Shown piece after piece: positions 1-5,796 of a DNA stretch of 8,462 nt. The stretch is taken from positions 1 to 8,462 of the forward strand of contig JAUWJE010000067.1 in the NCBI GenBank assembly GCA_030607835.1, in the 5' to 3' direction. Within the stretch, counting starts at the first letter, position 1, and each line of letters opens with the position of its first letter. Source of the stretch: Candidatus Fermentibacterota bacterium (GTDB lineage Bacteria > Fermentibacterota > Fermentibacteria > Fermentibacterales > JCC-6). Position numbers and translations under genes: made by a program. The notes under the pieces were generated by a model. That model searched no databases and was not told where the DNA came from. It was given only the letters and a program-made list of their open reading frames with translations.

Positions 1-57
1 CGCCCCGAAATCGCACCAATCCTCAGGGATGCTGCCAGAAACGGAGAAAACAATTGA
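1..57 (+). CDS. sat: C-terminal fragment of probable sulfate adenylyltransferase (ATP sulfurylase)
   Basis: Frame 1 is open from the window edge to a TGA at 55-57 and gives an 18-residue tail that begins RPEIAPILRDAA. As I recall the family, bacterial dissimilatory-type ATP sulfurylases end with a very similar RPEVxxIL segment. The next gene starts inside the stop codon (TTGA, 54-57) and resembles APS kinase, the usual partner of Sat. The complete enzyme would make adenosine 5'-phosphosulfate (APS) and pyrophosphate from sulfate and ATP in the cytoplasm. Only the extreme C-terminus is visible, so no catalytic motif can be checked. The call rests on the short tail and on context, and another protein ending in a similar helix cannot be excluded. 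Confidence 0.5.
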   Translation, partial: RPEIAPILRDAARNGENN

Positions 58-482
58 CAGGGCGTATTATCTGGATCAGACCTGAAGCCGACTCAAACGA
101 ATCCCTTCTTGATGAACTTGGCCGCGAGCTTGAGGATCGAGGAGGGAAGGTAGAAGTATTCCACTCTGAAACCATTGGGAACCTGGGCATGGAAGAGAAT
201 GAAAGGGCTAAAGCCGCTGCGTGCGCCATGCTTGCAAATCACGGTGTTATTGTAATCGCTTCGGGTTCTGAGTCTCCGGGAGTTACTGCAGGAGATAATT
301 TCGAGATAAGGGAAATAGACGAATCTGAGCTTCACAGTAATGATTCTCATGACACATTCATGCGAAAACTCGAACTAGCCGGTCTTGTTCCACCGCCAAA
401 ATATGATGTTCATCCTGATGAAGAGGAAGAAATTCTCAAGAAACTCAAAGATCTTGGTTATCTTGACGATTCAGGGACGTAG
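54..482 (+). CDS. Degenerate APS-kinase-like protein lacking the P-loop
   Basis: The 142-aa protein aligns with adenylylsulfate kinase (CysC) from its first residues. GRIIWI (3-8) matches the GxVxWFTG strand, KVEVFHSETIGNLGM (32-46) matches the VxLLDGDxVRxxLGF segment, and NHGVIVIASGSESPG (62-76) matches GLVVLxAxISP. The key residues are gone: the Walker A region GLSGSGKST is replaced by RPEADSNES (9-17), and the DGD motif by HSE (37-39). Phosphorylation of APS is therefore unlikely. The protein is also short for the family, which is usually about 175-200 aa. It ends in an acidic helix, EEEEILKKLKDLGYL (123-137). The TTG start overlaps the upstream stop by 4 nt, with a GGAG ribosome-binding site at 43-46, so translation is coupled to the putative sat. 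The frame is open to the window edge but has no better start. The role may be regulatory, as in fungal ATP sulfurylases, whose C-terminal APS-kinase-like domain binds PAPS without catalysis, or it may be a decaying gene. The intact frame argues against recent decay. Confidence 0.68.
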   Translation: MTGRIIWIRPEADSNESLLDELGRELEDRGGKVEVFHSETIGNLGMEENERAKAAACAMLANHGVIVIASGSESPGVTAGDNFEIREIDESELHSNDSHDTFMRKLELAGLVPPPKYDVHPDEEEEILKKLKDLGYLDDSGT

Positions 483-551
483 TCTGTTTCGTCAACTTGT
501 TGGTGTATTAACAGTAATATATCGATAATATTATGAGTATAGAACTAATCT

Positions 552-749
552 CTACTCTATGTAGCCTAGGCCTTCCATTTTCCTGCGGATATCTTCTTCG
601 GATTCATTACTGCCGGAGTCCAGAGCCTCCAGTTCCCGCTCAATGATATGAATGACAAACTCTTCCGGAGATGAATAACCTCCGACTTCATATACTTTTC
701 TGATCCTTTCAATTGTTTCATTGTCAAGTTTCAGCTTCAGTTTGTGCAT
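552..749 (-). CDS. Small ribbon-helix-helix (CopG/Arc-like) protein with acidic LGY tail
   Basis: This 65-aa protein has the layout of a ribbon-helix-helix DNA-binding dimer: a basic beta strand KLKLKLD (3-9), helix A about 10-21, a GGY/S turn (23-26), and helix B SPEEFVIHIIERELEAL (27-43). A linker is followed by an acidic C-terminal segment, SEEDIRRKMEGLGYIE (50-65), which is not part of a minimal RHH fold. ATG is at 747-749 with a GGAG ribosome-binding site about 4 nt upstream (CGGAGAATC then ATG). It is the last gene of the - strand operon, 13 nt after the membrane-protein gene. It could autoregulate the operon, or act as a protein-binding accessory rather than a repressor. No toxin partner is adjacent, so an antitoxin role is not supported. 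The tail resembles the end of the APS-kinase-like protein encoded on the other side of a 69-nt gap. Confidence 0.7.
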   Translation of the reverse strand: MHKLKLKLDNETIERIRKVYEVGGYSSPEEFVIHIIERELEALDSGSNESEEDIRRKMEGLGYIE

Positions 750-762
750 GATTCTCCGTTCG

Positions 763-1584
763 CTAGATTTTCACATTGAATATTTTCGCGCCTGCAATCG
801 CGAAAACAGAAGAGAATACAAGAAATACAGCCAGCCAAGACCAGTGTCCTCCAAGAATCCCGTAGCGGACAGCATGGAGAGAATACCATCCGGAAACTGG
901 TCCAGCATCTGTGAGTACAGGTCGGCCTACCCACGGGCAGAATAGTCGCTTCAGAGAATTACTGCCATCAAATCCTCTGAGGACTATCGCTCCATTCCAC
1001 AATCCTGTTGAGCCGACTATGGATGCTGTTCCATTTACATTAAGGCTACTGATTATTCCATCCTCGAACGCTATTCTGAAACTGACCTGACTGAGAGTAT
1101 CCACCATGACAACTGGTGGTATTACCTCAATGCCTCTGCCACTTACAGTAATATCATCTCTCTTCGGAACGGAATCTTCGTATCTGACTGTAATTGTGAC
1201 ATATGCATTCTGATCCCCTTCATCACTTCCATATCTGGCATCGAGTTGTCCCCATATCAGCATGAAAGGTATGGCTATAACTAAAAGAGGTTTCAGAATA
1301 TACAGAAGATACAGTGTATTGCTCCCGATAAGTCTTCCTGCAAATCCTATCACCGTTTTAGGACTGCTTACATGAAGAAGTATGCCAAATACTTCTCCGA
1401 GCATTCTCTTTCTGAGCCTTGATATCTTTTCCTGATTGGATGTCAATCTGAAAATGCTGATCATCCCAAGACCTGTAAGAAGAGAAATGAATAGAAGTCC
1501 CCATATGGGAGGGAGGCATCGAAATGGCAGGAGAATTGTGTCCAGTACCCAGGTCAGAGCACTTCCAATAATATCAAAAATCAC
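763..1584 (-). CDS. Three-helix membrane protein with extracytoplasmic beta-rich domain, unknown function
   Basis: The 273-aa protein has an amphipathic N-terminus (1-25) and a membrane helix at about 27-46. A basic cytosolic segment follows (NQEKISRLRKRM, 50-61, continuing to about 90), then a second helix at about 91-112. Residues 113-245 form a hydrophilic, strand-rich domain, and a last helix lies at about 246-266 near the C-terminus. The positive-inside rule puts the 47-90 loop in the cytoplasm and the 113-245 domain outside. A helix, a charged segment starting Asn-Gln, then a helix rich in Leu, Pro and Gln resembles proteins I recall beside alkaline-phosphatase-family genes. It is only loosely reminiscent of the DUF106/EMC3 branch of the Oxa1 superfamily. 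GTG is at 1582-1584, immediately after the TAA of the upstream gene, with only a poor ribosome-binding site, so translation is probably coupled. I do not recognise a named function. A scaffold or partner for the two phosphodiesterases is an inference from the operon. Confidence 0.75.
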   Translation of the reverse strand: MIFDIIGSALTWVLDTILLPFRCLPPIWGLLFISLLTGLGMISIFRLTSNQEKISRLRKRMLGEVFGILLHVSSPKTVIGFAGRLIGSNTLYLLYILKPLLVIAIPFMLIWGQLDARYGSDEGDQNAYVTITVRYEDSVPKRDDITVSGRGIEVIPPVVMVDTLSQVSFRIAFEDGIISSLNVNGTASIVGSTGLWNGAIVLRGFDGSNSLKRLFCPWVGRPVLTDAGPVSGWYSLHAVRYGILGGHWSWLAVFLVFSSVFAIAGAKIFNVKI

Positions 1585-3555
1585 TTATGAACCGTTTTCA
1601 CTGAAAATATTCCTTCCACCGGGTGGAAGAACAGGAATATCAAAAAGACCAGCGAGGCTTCTGCCCATATCCATCAGATTCGGATTCGCAACTCCAGGTG
1701 GTACTGTGGAAAGAAGCACTCCCGGAACAGCTGCAGGGTCAATACAGTGTGTTCCGCTCCATGGATCAAGATTATCGGTGATAACTTCTTCCGGAAAGCT
1801 GCCAAGAGTAGTCTCCCAGGAAGATCGAAAACACCTCGCGTAACCAATTATCATATCGGGAGCGTAGGCAGGGAGAGGACCGGGATATATCTCAGAAGTG
1901 ATATATGCATTATCGATAACTCTCCTTCCGCTGGCAGGATCCGTGACTGACTCAAGGTCACGCTTCAATCGAAGGAGCAGGTCATGAACCTGTTCAGGCG
2001 CAACCGATCCATTCTCCTCCCGACCAGCTATGTTTATGAAGAGGGAGTTCAAACCAAGCCCGTATGCCGCTGTCGATGACCAGTCTATTGCAGCAAACAT
2101 GTCCTGGTTTCTTGCATTTGGTGAAGTTATCGTCGCATATCCTTCTGAAGCAAGCCATGTATTCAGATTGAATGATCTGTTGAAAGGAGCAAAACCATGA
2201 TCGGAGAGTACTATTACTTCGGTATTTGCATCTCTCGCCTCAAGCGCGTTGCCGATTACAGAGTCAATCTGAATGTACAACTCTCGAATTGCTCCCTTGA
2301 AACGGGGGCTTGTTGTTGGGTAAAGCGGTGAATTCGGATCGAGTACTCTGTAGAACATATGGAGATTCAGATCCAGAGAACTGAAATAGAAGAAGAAGAG
2401 ACCATCACGGAATCTGCTCAATTCATGGTGAAACAGATCGAGTCGCTCCTGCAGCACTATCCAGGCCTGCTGGAGATATTCTTCATCCGAAAAAACTCCC
2501 CTTGAAAGAGCCTTTGTATCCTCTGGAAAGCCCTGTGTATAGAATCCTCCAAGATTCCTTGCCAGATCGCTGCTGTAACTTGCTGGTGTGGAAATCGGCA
2601 ATGCTGGATCAAGCGGATCGATATTAAGAGGAGTCAGATAGAGTTTCAGATTAGGAGTTATCTCCTTTACGTAGAATCTGCCGATTGCGCTTACGCTGGA
2701 TATATTCGGAATGGCATCGAAGCGCATTCTTATCCAAGGACTCCACTCACCTGCGGAGAGCACATGACTGGTGCCCTGAATATCAATCCTCACCGCATTT
2801 GCGACTCTGTCAACCCGAACTTCAGCTTCAATCTCCATATCCGGATTCCCGGCACGCATTGAGTTCTCAGGACCCTTTATTACGCATCTGTAGCAGTTAT
2901 CACCATAATCTCTAACCGCTACTACGATACCTCCGGAAGTGCTGTTTGACATTGATCTTGCATCATCAGTAAAGAATGTGAAGCTACCCTGGCTGCCTCG
3001 CATATCCGGTGTACCGAGACCGGACAGAATAATTGCCTTACCTTTGTCGGGAGGGAAGTCGACTGGAAGTTTGACAAGCTTCACCGGAATACCCTCATCC
3101 GTTAACTTGTTCCAGAACGGCTCACCTTTGCGGAGTAATTCGACTTTTGCTCCGGATAATGGCAATCTCCAATCACTTATGCTTATTATCCTGCCGGGTC
3201 CGACAACGCGTGAAGTGGACAGATAGGGTTCTATAGTGGTTGGTTTCCTGTGAATAAAATCGAATATCCCATGAACATCGGGACCGAATCCTGTTATGAA
3301 ATTCGACCAGGCAACCGGACTCTGAGGTGGATTGCTTGTTCCAAGCTTGTTAAGCCCACCATAATTCATCAGCCTGGCAGCGTTCGGCATAACTCCTTCA
3401 TGAATGAAACTCCGAAGAAGAAATGGGTCTAATCCATCAATTCCAAGTACAATTACGCGCTTTGCAGATATTTGCGACCTGGCGCAACCTGTTTTCAGAG
3501 CAAGAAGCGCTGCAGGAGAAAGAGCCGCCAGCCTTAGAAACTCACGACGCTTCAT
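1585..3555 (-). CDS. Tat-exported alkaline-phosphatase-superfamily phosphodiesterase (type I phosphodiesterase-like)
   Basis: This 656-aa protein starts with a twin-arginine signal: RREFLR at 3-8, then a hydrophobic stretch to about 20. C24 (KTGC) could be a lipid-attachment cysteine, although K21 makes a poor lipobox. The catalytic core has the full two-metal set of the type I phosphodiesterase/nucleotide pyrophosphatase family (PF01663-like): D40 in GIDGLDP, nucleophile S79 in PPQSPVAWSNFITG, D395 and H399 in SLDLNLHMF, D452-H453 in LSDHGFAPF, and H603 in SGTHC. Further family-type landmarks are H95 (DVHGIFDF), PDMRGSQGS (183-191), and an extra domain at about 205-330 that leads into NIDPLDPALPIS. 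It should hydrolyse a phosphodiester or related ester outside the cytoplasm; the substrate is not evident. The ATG overlaps the upstream paralogue's stop (ATGA, 3552-3555), so the two are translationally coupled. A sulfatase activity is less likely because there is no C/SxPxR formylglycine motif. Confidence 0.88.
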   Translation of the reverse strand: MKRREFLRLAALSPAALLALKTGCARSQISAKRVIVLGIDGLDPFLLRSFIHEGVMPNAARLMNYGGLNKLGTSNPPQSPVAWSNFITGFGPDVHGIFDFIHRKPTTIEPYLSTSRVVGPGRIISISDWRLPLSGAKVELLRKGEPFWNKLTDEGIPVKLVKLPVDFPPDKGKAIILSGLGTPDMRGSQGSFTFFTDDARSMSNSTSGGIVVAVRDYGDNCYRCVIKGPENSMRAGNPDMEIEAEVRVDRVANAVRIDIQGTSHVLSAGEWSPWIRMRFDAIPNISSVSAIGRFYVKEITPNLKLYLTPLNIDPLDPALPISTPASYSSDLARNLGGFYTQGFPEDTKALSRGVFSDEEYLQQAWIVLQERLDLFHHELSRFRDGLFFFYFSSLDLNLHMFYRVLDPNSPLYPTTSPRFKGAIRELYIQIDSVIGNALEARDANTEVIVLSDHGFAPFNRSFNLNTWLASEGYATITSPNARNQDMFAAIDWSSTAAYGLGLNSLFINIAGREENGSVAPEQVHDLLLRLKRDLESVTDPASGRRVIDNAYITSEIYPGPLPAYAPDMIIGYARCFRSSWETTLGSFPEEVITDNLDPWSGTHCIDPAAVPGVLLSTVPPGVANPNLMDMGRSLAGLFDIPVLPPGGRNIFSENGS

Positions 3556-5615
3556 TGTTCTTTTTCATTTCCAGTAAGTAGTTTCCCATCCATGTATGAA
3601 GGCGGTCTGATTCCAAGAACTCTCATGACTGTCGGAGCAATATCGAGAATGGAAGCATTGAACGAGTCAAGTTTCATGTTTGACGCCAATGTTCCTGGAA
3701 CAAGTTTATGATCGTGACAGTGATCTCCGTTCCAGTGCCTGGTGTTGGGATAGATAACTTTACTGCCAACCCCTCCGGTGACACAGCCCCAGCCGGCCCT
3801 GAATCCTCTTTTTGTGCCTATCACAAGGTCTGGAGCATCTGCAGAATACGGTCCCTGATATATATTCGATGCTGGATAAACGGCATTAATAACGCGTTCT
3901 CCTTCATCTGTCTCAAGAAGAAGCAGTTTTTCAGCGATCTCTGTCAGAAGTTCCTCAGCTTCGATGCCCGGTTCAACAATCCCATTTCCTTCACGACCCT
4001 TCATATTCACCATAATTCCGGCCAGCCCCATGGACCAGGCTCTTGTTCCCGACCAGTCAACACCTTTGAAGGATGTGTCAACTGTTTCTACACCATCTTT
4101 CAGAACAAGGTATCCATTGGACAGAAGCCACCTGTTGAAATCAATACAGGTATGAAAGGATGTAAAGCCATGGTCTGACATGACAACCAGCATATCGTCT
4201 TTCCCCAGCTCAGAGAGCGTTTTACCTATCAGTTCATCCATCCTTAAGTACATATTATGAAGCGGAGTATCCGGAGCTGTTCCCTGATCCCAGAACATAT
4301 GCTGTATCCTGTCTGAAGTATCAAACACGCATACAACAAGCCCACTCCGTGTGCGGGAGAGGGCATCAAAATACATTTTTTCTCTCTCTTCGAAGATAGA
4401 CCAGGCTTGATCCAGAAAGATATTTTCAGAAACAGCACCATTGTTCAGGGCCCATGTATCCTCGGCAAGACCAAGAGTAGCAAAAGGTCCGAATAGTCCC
4501 GCGAGGTATTTTGAGTAATACACGGGATGGGAAATTGGCAGAGATGGAGAGAACGGGTCAATATGAAGCGCTGTGGAATAAACGGAGGGACATCCATTGT
4601 TAACGGTAAGACAGAATCTTGATATTGCCTTGATCTTCCTTCTGCCTGATTTAAAGGTTAATTCCACCCATTCGGAAAGAATTCCTTCAACAAGAGATAT
4701 TTTTCTGTCTCCAAGTTTCAGAGTAATACGTTTTCCGGAAGTTTTCAGTTCAAGTGGGATAACTGCGCATTCGTCATCATTTTCCTGGGGACCGGGGAGT
4801 TCTCCTGTCCAGAGTTGTTCGTTGACCTTCGAAAGTTTCTGCCAGATACCTCCCGCATAGATTGTCCCTGGCTCCTTTTCCGAAAAAACCGTATAGCTCC
4901 CCTGAGTTCCTCTCAGATCCGGTACGCACATTCCGCTAAGAAGCTGTCCATCCAGTGGTTCCGGTGGATAGGTAATGGGTACTCTCAGAATGGTAGACTT
5001 GATGCCATACTTTTTCAGGAGAGTCCAGAAAGGTCTGCTTTTCCGGAGAAGTCTGACATATGATTTAGACCTATTGAAACTGAAGGAACCAAAGCCCAAC
5101 CTGGAATTTGTTGTTCCTGTTTTTACTGAAGAAAGAGTGGCCAGGTAACGTTTCCTGTCAGGTGCGAGAAAATCGAAAATGTCGTGCTTTCCAGGATTAA
5201 CGCCTGTCTGAAAGGAAGACCAGGCAACAGGAGATATCCCTGGACATGTTGTCTGCAAATTGCAGAATGTGCCCCTCTCGCGAAGGCTGCTAAGATTTGG
5301 TAATTGACCTGAATCCATCATCTGTCCGGCAATGTGAGGTGAGAAGCCATCGAGCCCCAGAACGACAACTCTTCTCGCGAGTTGCTTACACTGCCGCCTT
5401 CTGCGCTTGATGAACCTTATAATCAGACTTACTGGCCATAACAGAGCGGACAGCAGTGAAGCGAAGACTGCGTTAAGAATGACAAGAAATGATGTAACTA
5501 TCCCGAATCCCGCACCAGGCCCCACATACGCGGATACCGCAGTGACAAGAGATAAAAGAATAATGATGAAAAAGGGAATCCGATATTTATCGTTTCCCTG
5601 AGACTTTTCAATAAT
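3552..5615 (-). CDS. Membrane-anchored alkaline-phosphatase-superfamily phosphodiesterase; probable AUU start
   Basis: First gene of the - operon and a paralogue of the next one. The only conventional start in the early part of the frame is GTG at 5523-5525 (657 aa), but it has no ribosome-binding site and would cut a hydrophobic segment. The frame stays open to a TGA at 5658-5660, and a strong GGAGG lies at 5622-5626, six bases before an ATT at 5613-5615. I chose that ATT, which gives 687 aa. Features in that numbering: a hydrophobic helix (13-28), YVGPGAGF (30-37), a long hydrophobic segment (37-68), KRRRR (70-74), then the catalytic domain. Metal and active-site residues are D89 (GLDGF), nucleophile S128 (GISPVAW), D435 and H439 (SDRIQHMFW), D481-H482 (MSDHGF) and H632 (GDHCH). 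It shares PDLRGTQGS, HIDPFSPSLPIS and EDTWAL with its partner, so it probably acts on a related ester substrate. Which side of the membrane the domain faces is uncertain. Confidence 0.85.
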   Translation of the reverse strand: MIEKSQGNDKYRIPFFIIILLSLVTAVSAYVGPGAGFGIVTSFLVILNAVFASLLSALLWPVSLIIRFIKRRRRQCKQLARRVVVLGLDGFSPHIAGQMMDSGQLPNLSSLRERGTFCNLQTTCPGISPVAWSSFQTGVNPGKHDIFDFLAPDRKRYLATLSSVKTGTTNSRLGFGSFSFNRSKSYVRLLRKSRPFWTLLKKYGIKSTILRVPITYPPEPLDGQLLSGMCVPDLRGTQGSYTVFSEKEPGTIYAGGIWQKLSKVNEQLWTGELPGPQENDDECAVIPLELKTSGKRITLKLGDRKISLVEGILSEWVELTFKSGRRKIKAISRFCLTVNNGCPSVYSTALHIDPFSPSLPISHPVYYSKYLAGLFGPFATLGLAEDTWALNNGAVSENIFLDQAWSIFEEREKMYFDALSRTRSGLVVCVFDTSDRIQHMFWDQGTAPDTPLHNMYLRMDELIGKTLSELGKDDMLVVMSDHGFTSFHTCIDFNRWLLSNGYLVLKDGVETVDTSFKGVDWSGTRAWSMGLAGIMVNMKGREGNGIVEPGIEAEELLTEIAEKLLLLETDEGERVINAVYPASNIYQGPYSADAPDLVIGTKRGFRAGWGCVTGGVGSKVIYPNTRHWNGDHCHDHKLVPGTLASNMKLDSFNASILDIAPTVMRVLGIRPPSYMDGKLLTGNEKEQ

Positions 5616-5621
5616 GATTTT

Positions 5622-5627
5622 CCTCCC
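5622..5627 (-). promoter_or_regulatory. Strong Shine-Dalgarno (GGGAGG) that decides the start of the membrane-anchored phosphodiesterase
   Basis: On the - strand the sequence reads AAAGGGAGGAAAATC and then ATTATTGAA. GGAGG ends six bases before the first in-frame ATT (5613-5615) and nine before the second (5610-5612). No ATG, GTG or TTG lies in frame at a usable distance. The TTG at 5609-5611 is in another frame and reaches a stop after a few dozen codons. The site therefore points to an AUU start, or else to a sequence error near it. Confidence 0.6.
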
Positions 5628-5632
5628 TTTGA

Positions 5633-5661
5633 AATATCCACTGGAAAGTACAATTCGTCAA
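5633..5661 (-). promoter_or_regulatory. Candidate sigma-70-type promoter for the phosphodiesterase operon
   Basis: Read on the - strand, TTGACG (5656-5661, five of six matches to TTGACA) is followed by exactly 17 bases and then GATATT (5633-5638, four of six matches to TATAAT). The expected transcript start falls at or just before the GGAGG at 5622-5626, so the leader would be very short. That supports translation starting at the ATT just downstream rather than at the GTG 90 bases further on. The match is by eye only, and the consensus is generic. Confidence 0.4.
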
Positions 5662-5669
5662 ACAGTAAA

Positions 5670-5685
5670 CTACCAGATCAGGTAG
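5670..5685. repeat. 16-bp imperfect palindrome, possible operator
   Basis: The sequence CTACCAGATCAGGTAG has 5-bp arms CTACC/GGTAG around a central GATC, with a single A/A mismatch pair. It lies just upstream of the -35 box of the - operon and between the two divergent genes, as expected for an operator acting on one or both. The RHH protein at the end of the operon is an obvious candidate binder, but nothing in the sequence proves this. Confidence 0.35.
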
Positions 5686-5796
5686 AATTTGTTTATCTTT
5701 CGCTTTCCTGCAGACAGCACTTATTATTGAATACAGAAGTGTTTTTGAGAGTTCTGTTTACTGAATGCTGACCCTGTTTCATGGAGGACTAACTGA

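Larger units (their letters stand above)
5616..5796. promoter_or_regulatory. Divergent intergenic promoter region between the - operon and the + activase gene
   Basis: This is the only sizeable gap between genes and must carry the start signals for both directions. The - strand side has a plausible sigma-70-type promoter. The + strand side has an isolated TATTAT (5722-5727), five of six matches to a -10 box, but no convincing -35 box at the right distance. A GGAGG ribosome-binding site at 5783-5787 serves the + gene. Between the two sides lies an imperfect palindrome at 5670-5685. I see no RNA gene, riboswitch or attachment site here. Confidence 0.5.

Noticed and set aside
515..533. AT-only inverted repeat TAATAT/ATATTA between the convergent genes, a possible bidirectional terminator
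   Set aside because: The stem is only six A/T pairs around a 7-nt loop and has no T-tract on either side, so it would be too weak. I see no convincing terminator between 483 and 551.
552..749. Antitoxin of a toxin-antitoxin pair
   Set aside because: The RHH fold fits an antitoxin, but the adjacent genes are a membrane protein and an APS-kinase-like protein, and no small toxin gene is present.
3482..3490. Lipobox at C24 of the Tat-exported phosphodiesterase
   Set aside because: The -3 residue is lysine (KTGC) rather than Leu/Val/Ile, so lipidation is only a weak possibility and is not listed as a separate feature.
3708..4178. 156-codon open frame on the + strand inside the first phosphodiesterase gene
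   Set aside because: It is antisense to a clearly conserved catalytic domain, has a low-complexity, unstructured-looking product and no ribosome-binding site. It is a shadow of the real gene.
5495..5611. Possible frameshift joining a TTG start at 5609-5611 to the phosphodiesterase frame
   Set aside because: The TTG frame runs into a stop after a few dozen codons, and the phosphodiesterase frame is already open back to the Shine-Dalgarno. An AUU start needs no frameshift, although a base error remains possible.
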